This document shows, in pieces, positions 29,312 through 38,727 of a stretch of DNA of 42,453 bases (positions are counted from its first letter, which is position 1; each line of letters starts with the position of its first letter). The position numbers were made by a program, and so were the translations under genes. This DNA is from Myxococcales bacterium (GTDB lineage Bacteria > Myxococcota > Myxococcia > Myxococcales > Myxococcaceae). The stretch spans positions 1 through 42,453 of the forward strand of contig JACPVI010000050.1 in NCBI GenBank assembly GCA_016191815.1, given 5' to 3'. The notes beneath the pieces were generated by a model that worked only from the letters and a program-made list of their open reading frames with translations, did not search any database and was not told the origin of the DNA.

Positions 29312-30238
29312 ATGAGACAGCCCAAGGTCAACACGCTCTCGAGACTCGCCGTCGCGCTCACGCTCGCCGCTGCCTGCGCCACCACGCCGAGGGCTCCTCC
29401 GGAGACGCACGCCCAGCCCATCGCCGCCCGGGTCCTCGAGGCCAAGCGCTCCATCGAGTCGCTCCCCATCTGCCGGGAGGAGGGCTCGTGCCGCTTCCTC
29501 GCCTTCTGGGACTTCGACGGGACCCTCTTGAGGGGCGACTGCTCCGAGGGCCTGAACGAAGAGGGGCGGGCGGTCTACCCCGGGCTGGCGGAGGTGGCAA
29601 TCCGCCGCGGGCTGTCGAAGAGGTACGGCCCGGGCGAGTTGCCCCGCTTCTGGCGCGAGTACCGGGCGCTGGAGGAGCAGGACCCGGTCGCCGCCTACCG
29701 GTTGCTGCCGCTCGCCTTCGCAGGGGCTCGGCTCGAGGATGTCCATGCCCTCGCGCGCGAGCATTTCCACCAGGCGCTCCGCGCCCACTATTTCCGCTCC
29801 TCACTCGACATCTTCCGAGCGCTGGAGGCGGCCGGCATCGAGAACCACGTCATCTCGGCGTCGCCACACTTCTTCGTCACCGCGTCGTCCGACACCCTCG
29901 GGCTCCCGGCGGAACGGATCCACGGCATCCGCCTCGGCGTCGCCGGCGGCCGTCTCACCGAGGAGGTTTTGGAGCCGGTCACCTACGCGGCCGGCAAGTC
30001 GCAGGTCGTGCAGGAGATCGCCGAGCGGATCCACTCCTCGGGCCCGCAGGTGTTCCTGATCGCCGGCTTCGGGAACAGCTACCACACCGATGGGGACTTC
30101 CTCTCCCTGATCGCCTCGCGGAAGCTTCCCGCGGGAAGCCCGGTGGTGGTGATGATCAACGGCGATCAGAAGAAGGCGGGCCAGCTCGAGGGCGCCTTCC
30201 TCGAGGTGCGCCAGCGGGAAACCGTCGAGGGACGCTAG
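29312..30238 (+). CDS. HAD-family phosphatase lipoprotein
   Basis: Protein of 308 residues. The N-terminus is a lipoprotein signal with lipobox LAAACATT. The HAD motif I is WDFDGTLLRGD (nucleophile and acid Asp, then Thr), motif II Ser appears in NHVISASPHFF, the Lys of motif III is plausible in AAGKSQVV and motif IV acids in YHTDGDFL. A complete HAD catalytic set with export to the envelope suggests a periplasmic or surface-anchored phosphatase; the substrate is unknown. ATG 29312 is chosen because upstream residues do not look coded. No good Shine-Dalgarno sequence is present. Confidence 0.83.
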   Translation: MRQPKVNTLSRLAVALTLAAACATTPRAPPETHAQPIAARVLEAKRSIESLPICREEGSCRFLAFWDFDGTLLRGDCSEGLNEEGRAVYPGLAEVAIRRGLSKRYGPGELPRFWREYRALEEQDPVAAYRLLPLAFAGARLEDVHALAREHFHQALRAHYFRSSLDIFRALEAAGIENHVISASPHFFVTASSDTLGLPAERIHGIRLGVAGGRLTEEVLEPVTYAAGKSQVVQEIAERIHSSGPQVFLIAGFGNSYHTDGDFLSLIASRKLPAGSPVVVMINGDQKKAGQLEGAFLEVRQRETVEGR

Positions 30239-30254
30239 GGAAGCCGCCCGGGGC

Positions 30255-31673
<1,419 letters not shown>

Positions 31674-31736
31674 CCGTAGCTCAACAGCCAAGCGCCCAAG
31701 AAACGTTCGGACAGCCGACAGCGGGTCGCACTCGCG

Positions 31737-31751
31737 TTCAGTTACACTGAA
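31737..31751. promoter_or_regulatory. Perfect 6-3-6 palindrome, candidate enhancer/operator
   Basis: TTCAGT-TAC-ACTGAA, six-base arms and a 3-base spacer. It lies about 64 bases upstream of the regulator start and about 94 bases upstream of the -24 element at 31845, a usual distance for an activator-binding site of a sigma54 promoter. A following A-run could instead make it a weak terminator on the minus strand, but no gene ends there. Confidence 0.5.
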
Positions 31752-31844
31752 AAAAGTGGAGCCTGGATTACCGCTTGGTGACGCTACCGCATCGCCTCGT
31801 TACCGTACTGCAACTAGCTAACCGTTCGTTACGGTGACAGATTC

Positions 31845-31859
31845 TGGCACATGACTTGA
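31845..31859 (+). promoter_or_regulatory. Candidate sigma54 (-24/-12) promoter
   Basis: TGGCAC (31845-31850), five bases, then TTGA (31856-31859). The consensus is TGGCACG-N4-TTGC. Spacing and the -24 half are exact; the -12 half has A for C. A start about 12 bases beyond 31859 would leave roughly 21 untranslated bases before the small gene at 31893. Confidence 0.6.
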
Positions 31860-31880
31860 TGGTGGTCAATTCGCCAACGC

Positions 31881-31887
31881 AAGGAGG
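31881..31887 (+). promoter_or_regulatory. Strong ribosome binding site
   Basis: AAGGAGG, 5 bases before the ATG at 31893. It is the reason for accepting the 60-codon gene. Confidence 0.75.
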
Positions 31888-31892
31888 CCGGA

Positions 31893-32075
31893 ATGGGAAG
31901 CGAGTTCGCTGGAACCGAAGGAGACGGGCTGTGCTGCGACGGCGACTTGGACTTCGACTCTCAGGTGGAGTCGAACCTATGGCGGCGGGCGCTGGACGGC
32001 GAGCCAGAAGCCTTGAGGGCCCTCGCCGAGAGTCTGGAACCCATCGATGAACGGGAGGTTGGAGTCGGCGACTAG
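31893..32075 (+). CDS. Small, highly acidic protein
   Basis: Sixty residues with 17 Asp/Glu and only 4 Arg, no Lys or His. Residues 11-28 are the most acidic and contain a Cys-Cys pair (GLCCDGDLDFDSQ); residues 29-50 would form an amphipathic helix (LWRRALDGEPEALRALAESL). No signal or membrane segment. It sits behind a candidate sigma54 promoter and a strong ribosome binding site, 20 bases before the pseudo-receiver. An adaptor, inhibitor or anti-activator that binds a basic surface is possible. I do not recognise the family. Confidence 0.72.
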   Translation: MGSEFAGTEGDGLCCDGDLDFDSQVESNLWRRALDGEPEALRALAESLEPIDEREVGVGD

Positions 32076-32095
32076 CCGGTTCCAGCGCTTGCGCC

Positions 32096-32563
32096 ATGCA
32101 AAAGGGGACGAACGAGGGCTGGCGGGCGGCCGAGCAGATGCGGGGGCCCGCGCTCAACCCGCTGAACGCCGGCTTCCTGCAGCCGGAGGAGCCGAGGGTG
32201 GTGGTCCTGGCGGACGACGACGACGACGCGCGCGCGTCATTGCGGCGGGCGCTGGAGAGCACCGGCGCCCGGGTGGTCGAGCTCTCCGATGCGCTGGAGC
32301 TGGTCGACTACATCGAGCTGGCGGAGGCGGAGGAGTTCTGGCCGGACGTGGTGATCGCCGCCGCGAGGATGCCCGGAATGGAGGCGACCGAGCTTTTGGA
32401 GCGGATCCACGATTGGGATCCCACCCTGCCGGTGGCGCTGATCATCCGCGAGCGCGACGAGGTGGCGGGGGCGCTCCGCCATCGGACCGGAGCCGACTTC
32501 GTGCTCCGCCGGCCGGTCGACTCGCGTCAACTGGCGGCGCTCGCCACCGTGCTGGCGGCCTGA
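32096..32563 (+). CDS. Stand-alone pseudo-receiver domain protein
   Basis: Protein of 155 residues, a CheY-like fold alone. The N-terminal acidic pocket is exaggerated (VVVLADDDDDARASLRRAL), but the phospho-acceptor position is Ala89 (PDVVIAAARMPGM), the switch Thr is Arg118 (LIIRERDE) and the Lys is Arg139 (VLRRP). It should therefore not be phosphorylated and probably signals by binding. An extra 30 residues precede the domain. It follows the small acidic gene by 20 bases and is likely in its operon; no clear Shine-Dalgarno sequence, so coupling is plausible. Confidence 0.8.
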   Translation: MQKGTNEGWRAAEQMRGPALNPLNAGFLQPEEPRVVVLADDDDDARASLRRALESTGARVVELSDALELVDYIELAEAEEFWPDVVIAAARMPGMEATELLERIHDWDPTLPVALIIRERDEVAGALRHRTGADFVLRRPVDSRQLAALATVLAA

Positions 32564-32599
32564 GGCCGCGCGCATTCGCCGGGACGCGGGCGCGATCGC

Positions 32600-33421
32600 T
32601 CACCGGAATCGGCCCGACAGCCCGAGCACTGCGCCCCTTCCGTCGGGGCTGGCGAAGGCAAGCGGGACGAGCTCGACGGCGCCCTCGTCGCCACCGCCGT
32701 CGAAGGAGCTCTCGTGTCCCACGAGGGCGCCCACCGCCGGCAGCGCGATCAGCGCCAGCGCGAGCGGGCTCGGCACGGGCACCGGTGCCCAGGGCTGGAA
32801 CATTGCGATCAGCGCCAGGACCGCCGCACCGGCACCCAGCAGGCCGCCAATCACCGCGGCCCGCAAATCGCCCTCGTCCCCGAGCAATTTGGCGGCGAGG
32901 TGGGCGCCTCCGCCCGCTCCGACTCCCATGCCCGCGGGGATGCCGAGCAGAAAGCCGAGGGTGCAGCCGAGCTGGGCGCCGAAGCCAATTCCCAGGAAGC
33001 AGCCGGTGATGGGGCCGATCACCATTCCCGCCAGCTCGCCGATGAGCCCGAAGGTGAAGCCGAGCCCGATTCTCGCCACTCGCTGGTCGCCCCTCCCGTG
33101 AAAAAGCGACCTCCTCGGCAGCGCGCGGCCTTGCTCACCGGGCGCGGGCGGAGGCGCGGTCTCCTCGACATCCGGCGGCATCGGCGGCGGCGTCAGCTCG
33201 CTCGGGGGAGGGAGAGGCGGAGTGGGCAGCGCCTCCTCGACGTCCCGGACTGACGGCGGCGGCACGGGCTGCTCCTCGTCGGCTGGCGGAGGCAAAGGCG
33301 GCGGCGTCAGCTCTTCGACCGGCGCCGGCTGCTCCTGCGCGATGATAGGTCCAGGCGCGAGCAACGCCAGCGTCAAGGACACCGCCATCGGACCGGCGCG
33401 CGCCGGCCAGAGCCGTTTCAT
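32600..33421 (-). CDS. Exported Pro-rich protein with glycine-zipper hydrophobic core
   Basis: Protein of 273 residues. Signal peptide ends PGPIIAQ. Residues about 30-95 are a Pro/Glu spacer (LPPPADEEQPVPPP). The second half has several Gly/Ala-rich hydrophobic segments with Gly every third or fourth residue (FGLIGELAGMVIGPITG, GLLGAGAAVLALIAMF), which may be transmembrane helices or glycine-zipper segments. Envelope location is likely; the function is unknown. ATG 33421 is chosen at the signal peptide. It lies 116 bases downstream of the giant MYXO-CTERM gene. Confidence 0.7.
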   Translation of the reverse strand: MKRLWPARAGPMAVSLTLALLAPGPIIAQEQPAPVEELTPPPLPPPADEEQPVPPPSVRDVEEALPTPPLPPPSELTPPPMPPDVEETAPPPAPGEQGRALPRRSLFHGRGDQRVARIGLGFTFGLIGELAGMVIGPITGCFLGIGFGAQLGCTLGFLLGIPAGMGVGAGGGAHLAAKLLGDEGDLRAAVIGGLLGAGAAVLALIAMFQPWAPVPVPSPLALALIALPAVGALVGHESSFDGGGDEGAVELVPLAFASPDGRGAVLGLSGRFR

Positions 33422-33537
33422 GCCGCGCGCGGATGCAGGAGGCGAGCCGCGGCCGCTCCGCTGGGGCTGGGGCTCGCTTTGGGGGCCGATGCGCACGCTG
33501 GCTCGCAGCTTGCGCACGATCGTTCTCAAACCCTCGC

Positions 33538-36500
33538 TCAGTCCCGCCGCCGCCGCCGCAAGAGGACCGCCAGGGCGAGCAGGCCCCACAGCCCCACCTC
33601 CACGCCGGAGGAGCACCCGCAGCCCTTCTTCACGTTGACGTCGGAGGGCCCTCCGTCCGGGGTGAGCTGGCCGGCATCGTTGTCGGGCTGCGTCCCGGAG
33701 TCGGGGCAGTTGCAAGTGCAGGTCCAGGTGCCGTTGTCGCAGGTGTCGGTGGGCGTGCAGCCCTGCGGGCAGGCCCCGCAGGGGTTCGCGCCGCAGCCTC
33801 CGCCGGCGTCTGCTCCGCCGTCGCTATCGGGTCCGCCGTCCGCCGCCGGCCCGCCATCGGTGCCGCCGTCGGGCGGGAAGACGCACACGTTCCCGGTGCA
33901 GCTCGCGCCCGGAGGACAATCAGCCGAGGTGAGGCAGCAGCCCGAGATGGGAGAGCTGCTGCAGCTGCCTCCCACGCCCGAGCAGGTGTCCAGCGAGCAA
34001 GGGTTGAGGTCATCGCAATCCGCCGAGGAGTTGCAGCAACCCACCAGGGGCGAGTTGGAGCAGACGTTGGACGAGCAGCTGTCCGTGGTGCAGGCGTTGG
34101 AGTCGTCGCAGTCGGAGGCCACGTTGCAGCACCCCGCCACCTTGGTGTTGGTGCAGGTCCCTCCGGTGCCCGAGCAGGCGTCGTTGGTGCAGGCATTGCC
34201 GTCGTTGCAGTCGGCGGCGCTGTTGCAACAGCCGGCGATCTGCGAGTTGGAGCAGAGGCCTCCCGCCCCGGAGCAGGTGTCCTGGGTGCAAAGATTGGGG
34301 TCCGTGCAGTCGGCGTTGGTGTTGCAGCAGAGCGGGATGGCCGGGTTGGAGCAGGTCCCTCCCAGCCCCGAGCAGAGGTCCTGGGTGCAGGCGTTGCCGT
34401 CCCCGCAGTCGGCGGCGGTGTTGCAGCACAGCGGGATAGAGGGGTTGGAGCAGGTGCCGGCCGCGCCGGAGCACACGTCCGAGGTGCAGGCGTTGCCGTC
34501 CGCGCAGTCCGCCGCGGTGTTGCAGCAGCCCGGCTTGGCGGGGTGAGTGCAGGCGCCGCCTCCGCAAACGTCGTTGGTGCAGTTGTCGCCCTCGTCCGGA
34601 CAGGGGCCGGTGTTGTTGGTGTAGGCGCAGGCCCCGGTGTCGAGGTTGCAAACCTCGTCGGTGCACACGTTGCTGTCGTTGCAGGAGGCAAGCGAACAGG
34701 ACGCGTAGCGGCGCTGGTAGGAGCGAGTCACCCCGCTCCGGCTGGACTGGTAGACGACCAGCACTTGCCCGCCCGTGCCGCGGGCGAGCGCGGGGAAGCG
34801 GTCCGGGTTGGTCCCGGTCGAGACGGCAAATTTGGTCGCGTCCACCAGCGCGGTGGCGGTGGGCGCGGTGGCGCTCACCCGCATTCCGTAGAGGTCGTAC
34901 TCGTTGCCTCCCAGCCGGTTGTCGTCCCACACGATGAGGAAGTCGGTGCCGTCATACTCCGCGGCCGGGGCCACCTGGCCCAGGACGTCCTTGTCCACCG
35001 CGATTCCGCCCGTGCCGGCCGGCCCGTCGGTGAGCGCGCCGCCGGTGGTGACCCTCGCCGCGAAGATGTCCGGCTGGGTGGTGTTGTCGCGCAGGTCCTG
35101 CCAGGCGACCAGGTAGGTGCCGCCCCCGAACGCCACCGCAGGCTGGAGTTGATTGGAGCCTGGCGGCGTGGCGATCGGAATCCCCGCCCCATCGAGCACC
35201 GTACCCGCGTTCGACACCCGCGCTCCGTAGATGTCGGAGTTGGCTGCGGCGTTCCGCGTGTCCTGCCAAGCCACGAGGAAGTCCGTGCCGTCGGAGGCGA
35301 CCGAGGGCTGGGTCTGCCCGTTGGCCGCGGCGCTGATCATGAAGGGGCTGCCGGCCTCCAAAGCTCCGGCGGCGGAGACGCGCGCCGCCTGGATGTCGGT
35401 ATTGAACGCCCCGGCCTGCCAGGCCACCAGGAAGCGGGTACCGTTCCCCGCCACCGAGGGCGCCTGCTGGGTGAGCGCGCCGACGCCGATGGGCAGCCCC
35501 ACCGCCGCGGAGTCGAGCACGGTCCCCGCGGGCGAGACGCGGCAGCCGTAGACATCGTAGTTGCCGCCGCCGTTTCGGGCGTCGCGCCACACCACCAGGT
35601 AGACGCCCCCGGAGAAGGCGACCGATGGCTCCCACTGCTCGGCGGAGTTGTTGTTGATGAGGATGCCGTTGTTGTCGAGCACCGCTCCGGTGGCGTCCAC
35701 GCGCGTGCCGTAGACGTCAAAGCCGGTGGCGCCGTTCCGGCTGTCCGCCCACACCACCAGATAGCCGGTGCCGTCGGAGGCCACCGCGGGCAACGCCTGC
35801 GCGTTGGGTCCGGTGGACACCGCGATGCCCAAGGGATCGAGCACCGCCGAGCCGCTCGGAGGCACCCTCGCGGCGTAGATGTCCTGGGTGGTGGAGGGGT
35901 TTCGCGAGTCGGCCCACACGGCGAGGAAGTTCGTCCCGTCGTAGGCGAGCGCCAAGGTCTGCTGCATGTTGGCCGCCGCGCTCACCGGGAAGCCGGTGGT
36001 GGAATCCGGCAGCACCGTCCCTCCGGCCTGCGGGCGCGCGGCCCAGATGTCGGTGCCGCCGCCTCCACCGGGCCGGGTGTCCTCCCAGAGCACCAGGAAG
36101 TTGGTCCCGTCGCTGAAGGCGCGCGGGGCGGACTGGCTGTTCGCCGCGGTGTTGATGGCGAAGCCGGCGGAATCGAGCACGCTCAGGTTCCCCGAAACCA
36201 CCTCGGCGCGAGCGCCGTAGACGTCGGTCTGGCCGCCTCCCGGCCGGGCGTCGCCCCAGGCCACCAGCCAGCGCCCGGCGGAGTTCACCGCCACCGTGGG
36301 CGCCGACTGCTCGAGCGGCACGTTGGAGATCACCACCCCGGTGGGTTCCTGCACCACCCCGGCCGAGGTGACCCGGGCGCCGTAGATGTCGCTCTGGGTG
36401 GTGGCGTTGTTCCTGCCGTCCTGCCACACCACCAGGGCGATGTTGCTCGCCGAGTCGGTGGCCAGCGCGGGCACCTGCTGCGGGCTGCCCGCCACCAGGC

Positions 36501-37677
36501 TGATGCCGAAGCCGTTCCCGTCTTGCCGGGCGCCCGCCGGTGAGATCCGGCCGCCGTAGACGTCGGCGCTTCCGTTGCGGAAGTCGGTCCACACCACGAG
36601 CAGGTTGGTGCCCAGGCGGGCCACCCTCGGCTGGTAGCGGAAGGAGCTGCCCACCGCGGTCACCGCGAGCGGGGTGGAGTCGAGCACGCTGGCGGAGGGC
36701 GACACTCGCACCGCGGAGATCTCGGTGGAGCCGGCTCCGCCCCCGCTGGTGAAGACGAGGAAGTGATTGGCGCCGTCGAAGACCGAGCCGACCGGGTCGC
36801 CCATGAAGGCGCTGGAGGTGGCGATCGCGAAGCCGTCCACGTCCACCACCGTTCCGGTGGGAGCGACGCGTGCGCCCCAGATTTGCGGCGGGAACCCGAG
36901 CCGCATGTCGCGCCAGGCGACGAGGTAGTTGGTTCCGTCGAAGCTCACCGCCGGGCCGAACTGGGTGGCCACCGCCGGGGTGGTGACCTGCGCTCCCAGC
37001 CCAGCCTCGGGGCCGATGGTGGGATCGATCACCACCGGGTAGGCGGCCGACCGGAGAAAAGCTCCAGGGACTCGGAGGGCGATCGCTCCCCCCTCGAAGG
37101 CGGCGGGCACCCACAGCTCCGCTCCGCGAGCGTCCCGCACGGTGGCGTGCCCATAGCGCACCCGCTCGCCGCTTGTCGGATCCTCGAAGACGAGGCCTTC
37201 GGCCCCGCTGGAGGAGAAGCGCATTCCCTCCACCGCGCCGAGCAGCGTCAGGTCCTCGGAGAGAGGAGAGCGGAGGACCCACGACTGCTCGGCCTCGCCG
37301 CCGCGCGCCTGGATCGACTCTGACAAGAGCCCTCGATCGAAGGCGACGGAGTTCCCGTCGGCCAACGGGCAGGCGGGGGCGGCGGGAAGCTCGAGCTGCC
37401 TCTCGCCGATCCGTGCGCGGTCGAAGCGGATCCGCAAGGACGAGCCGGTGCCCAGGGGCTCGTAGGCCACCGTCCCCTCCGCCACGCGGAGCCGGTAGTT
37501 GTTTCCTTGGGCGAGGACGCCGTTTCCGTCGGACAGGAAGCGGTGCCGGACGCGCTCCATCGCCGCCTGGGGAGAAAACGGCAATCCCGGGGGAGAATCG
37601 GCGGCCCTGTTCCGGCCCTCGCTCGAAGCCCCGGCCAGCAGCGCGATGGCTGCCGCCAAAGTCAGGCGCGAATTCAT
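33538..37677 (-). CDS. Giant exported repeat protein with MYXO-CTERM sorting tail
   Basis: Protein of 1379 residues. The signal peptide starts at ATG 37677, which has GGGGAGGG 7 bases upstream. Residues about 215-985 hold 14 units of 51-58 residues, each with DGTNFLVVWxDxRxG then DIYGARVxxxGxVLD. A Cys-rich array follows: six 31-33 residue modules of the type CCNTAADCxDGNACTxDxCSG plus a shorter seventh. The C-terminus is GCGCSSGVEVG, a hydrophobic stretch and RRRRRD, which is the MYXO-CTERM sorting signal (Cys motif, transmembrane helix, Arg cluster) and implies surface processing. The function is unknown; adhesion or scaffolding is possible. Confidence 0.92.
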   Translation of the reverse strand: MNSRLTLAAAIALLAGASSEGRNRAADSPPGLPFSPQAAMERVRHRFLSDGNGVLAQGNNYRLRVAEGTVAYEPLGTGSSLRIRFDRARIGERQLELPAAPACPLADGNSVAFDRGLLSESIQARGGEAEQSWVLRSPLSEDLTLLGAVEGMRFSSSGAEGLVFEDPTSGERVRYGHATVRDARGAELWVPAAFEGGAIALRVPGAFLRSAAYPVVIDPTIGPEAGLGAQVTTPAVATQFGPAVSFDGTNYLVAWRDMRLGFPPQIWGARVAPTGTVVDVDGFAIATSSAFMGDPVGSVFDGANHFLVFTSGGGAGSTEISAVRVSPSASVLDSTPLAVTAVGSSFRYQPRVARLGTNLLVVWTDFRNGSADVYGGRISPAGARQDGNGFGISLVAGSPQQVPALATDSASNIALVVWQDGRNNATTQSDIYGARVTSAGVVQEPTGVVISNVPLEQSAPTVAVNSAGRWLVAWGDARPGGGQTDVYGARAEVVSGNLSVLDSAGFAINTAANSQSAPRAFSDGTNFLVLWEDTRPGGGGGTDIWAARPQAGGTVLPDSTTGFPVSAAANMQQTLALAYDGTNFLAVWADSRNPSTTQDIYAARVPPSGSAVLDPLGIAVSTGPNAQALPAVASDGTGYLVVWADSRNGATGFDVYGTRVDATGAVLDNNGILINNNSAEQWEPSVAFSGGVYLVVWRDARNGGGNYDVYGCRVSPAGTVLDSAAVGLPIGVGALTQQAPSVAGNGTRFLVAWQAGAFNTDIQAARVSAAGALEAGSPFMISAAANGQTQPSVASDGTDFLVAWQDTRNAAANSDIYGARVSNAGTVLDGAGIPIATPPGSNQLQPAVAFGGGTYLVAWQDLRDNTTQPDIFAARVTTGGALTDGPAGTGGIAVDKDVLGQVAPAAEYDGTDFLIVWDDNRLGGNEYDLYGMRVSATAPTATALVDATKFAVSTGTNPDRFPALARGTGGQVLVVYQSSRSGVTRSYQRRYASCSLASCNDSNVCTDEVCNLDTGACAYTNNTGPCPDEGDNCTNDVCGGGACTHPAKPGCCNTAADCADGNACTSDVCSGAAGTCSNPSIPLCCNTAADCGDGNACTQDLCSGLGGTCSNPAIPLCCNTNADCTDPNLCTQDTCSGAGGLCSNSQIAGCCNSAADCNDGNACTNDACSGTGGTCTNTKVAGCCNVASDCDDSNACTTDSCSSNVCSNSPLVGCCNSSADCDDLNPCSLDTCSGVGGSCSSSPISGCCLTSADCPPGASCTGNVCVFPPDGGTDGGPAADGGPDSDGGADAGGGCGANPCGACPQGCTPTDTCDNGTWTCTCNCPDSGTQPDNDAGQLTPDGGPSDVNVKKGCGCSSGVEVGLWGLLALAVLLRRRRRD
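33960..34560. repeat. In-frame ~99-bp tandem repeats (Cys-rich modules)
   Basis: These encode the seven Cys-rich units of the MYXO-CTERM protein. On the minus strand each unit begins TGCTGCAACACC or a close variant. Period is near 99 bases, one unit being shorter. They are coding repeats, not CRISPR. Confidence 0.8.
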
Positions 37678-37830
37678 CTGAATCCCTCCCCGGCCCGTAT
37701 GTGCGGAGAGGCTAGCCGAGACCACGGTCCGAGCCAAAGGCGGTGGTGGCTGGCGCACCCACACCCGGCGCAGGGCCCCTTCGCTCCCCATCCTGCAAGC
37801 TCGGCGGCCGAGTGGGCCGGCAGAGGTTCC

Positions 37831-37849
37831 GTATTGCAGATTGCGCTAC
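37831..37849. promoter_or_regulatory. Possible operator upstream of the DUF1778-GNAT pair
   Basis: GTATTGC-AGATT-GCGCTAC is an imperfect palindrome (5 of 7 paired positions) 38 bases before the antitoxin start. Ribbon-helix-helix antitoxins commonly repress their own operons. Confidence 0.3.
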
Positions 37850-37886
37850 AGAGGGCTACCCTTTCTCTCGAGAGGAGCTTTCCCTG

Positions 37887-38186
37887 ATGTCCAAACCCGC
37901 GAGGAGGGAATACCCGCTCTCGATGCGCCTCCCGGGCGCGGACATCTCGCTCATCGATAGGGCGGCCACGCTGCGAGGACGGTCGCGGACCGATTTCGTC
38001 CGAGAGGCCGCGGTCAGGGCGGCCGAGGAGGTGCTGATGGACAGCCTCCCAATCCGGATGTCCGTCCGGGGCTTCGCCGCCTTCACTCATGCGCTCGCGG
38101 CACCGCCCAAGCCGGTGCGGGAGCTGGTCGATTTGTTGAAGCGCCGGGCCCCCTGGGAGGCTGGCGGGGAGAAAAAGGGCGACTGA
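37887..38186 (+). CDS. DUF1778-family ribbon-helix-helix antitoxin
   Basis: Protein of 99 residues. The N-terminal ribbon-helix-helix region (YPLSMRLPGADISLIDRAA, then RSRTDFVREAAVRAAEEVL) matches DUF1778 antitoxins of the TacA/AtaR type, followed by a C-terminal tail that would wrap the toxin. ATG 37887 has AGAGGAG upstream. The GNAT gene begins 9 bases after its stop. From family knowledge it neutralises the acetyltransferase and represses the operon. Confidence 0.88.
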   Translation: MSKPARREYPLSMRLPGADISLIDRAATLRGRSRTDFVREAAVRAAEEVLMDSLPIRMSVRGFAAFTHALAAPPKPVRELVDLLKRRAPWEAGGEKKGD

Positions 38187-38195
38187 GAGGAGCCC

Positions 38196-38708
38196 GTGGC
38201 GATCAGCGCTCCCGAAATCCTGACCGCTGCGCACGGCGTCTCGGCCTTTTCCTGCGGCAAACCGGCGCTGGACCACTGGCTCAAGACGCGCGCCCTGTCG
38301 AATCAGGAGCGCGGCTTCACCGCAGTGCTGGTGGTGCACGAGGCCGGGCGGGTGGTCGGCTACTATGGGCTTTCGCCGACGGCAGTGGTGCGCGTGGGGA
38401 TGCCGCGCTCCATTCGGACCGGGCAGCCCCCCAACCCCGTGCCGTGCTTCCTCTTGGGCCAGTTGGCCACGGATCGCGCCTGGGCCGGGAAGGGCATCGG
38501 GAGCGGGCTCTTGAGGCACGCGCTCGAGCGGTGCGTGGCGGCGGCCCAACTCGTCGGAGGGAGAGCGGTAGTGGTCAATGCCGTGGACGAGGAGGCGGCG
38601 GCCTTCTGGCGCCGCCGTGGATTCCTTCAATCGAAAGACGACGCGCTGGTGCTCTTCCGGTCGATCGCCGACATCGCCGCGTCCCTATTGGAAGCGGCCC
38701 GCCGGTAG
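38196..38708 (+). CDS. GNAT acetyltransferase toxin
   Basis: Protein of 170 residues, typical of TacT/AtaT toxins that acetylate aminoacyl-tRNA. The acetyl-CoA loop is WAGKGIGSGLLRHAL, preceded by the beta-4 strand LLGQLATD; the C-terminal FWRRRGF is conserved in GNATs. The catalytic Tyr region cannot be pinned without alignment. GTG 38196 has AGAGGAG 3-5 bases upstream. Paired with DUF1778. Confidence 0.88.
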   Translation: MAISAPEILTAAHGVSAFSCGKPALDHWLKTRALSNQERGFTAVLVVHEAGRVVGYYGLSPTAVVRVGMPRSIRTGQPPNPVPCFLLGQLATDRAWAGKGIGSGLLRHALERCVAAAQLVGGRAVVVNAVDEEAAAFWRRRGFLQSKDDALVLFRSIADIAASLLEAARR

Positions 38709-38727
38709 GCAGGCGCGGAAGCTCGAC

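Noticed and set aside
33433-36543. Long plus-strand open frame of over 1000 codons
   Set aside because: It is antisense to the repeat region of the MYXO-CTERM gene. Its repetitive Val/Gly-rich translation mirrors that gene's repeats and has no start signal or known domain.
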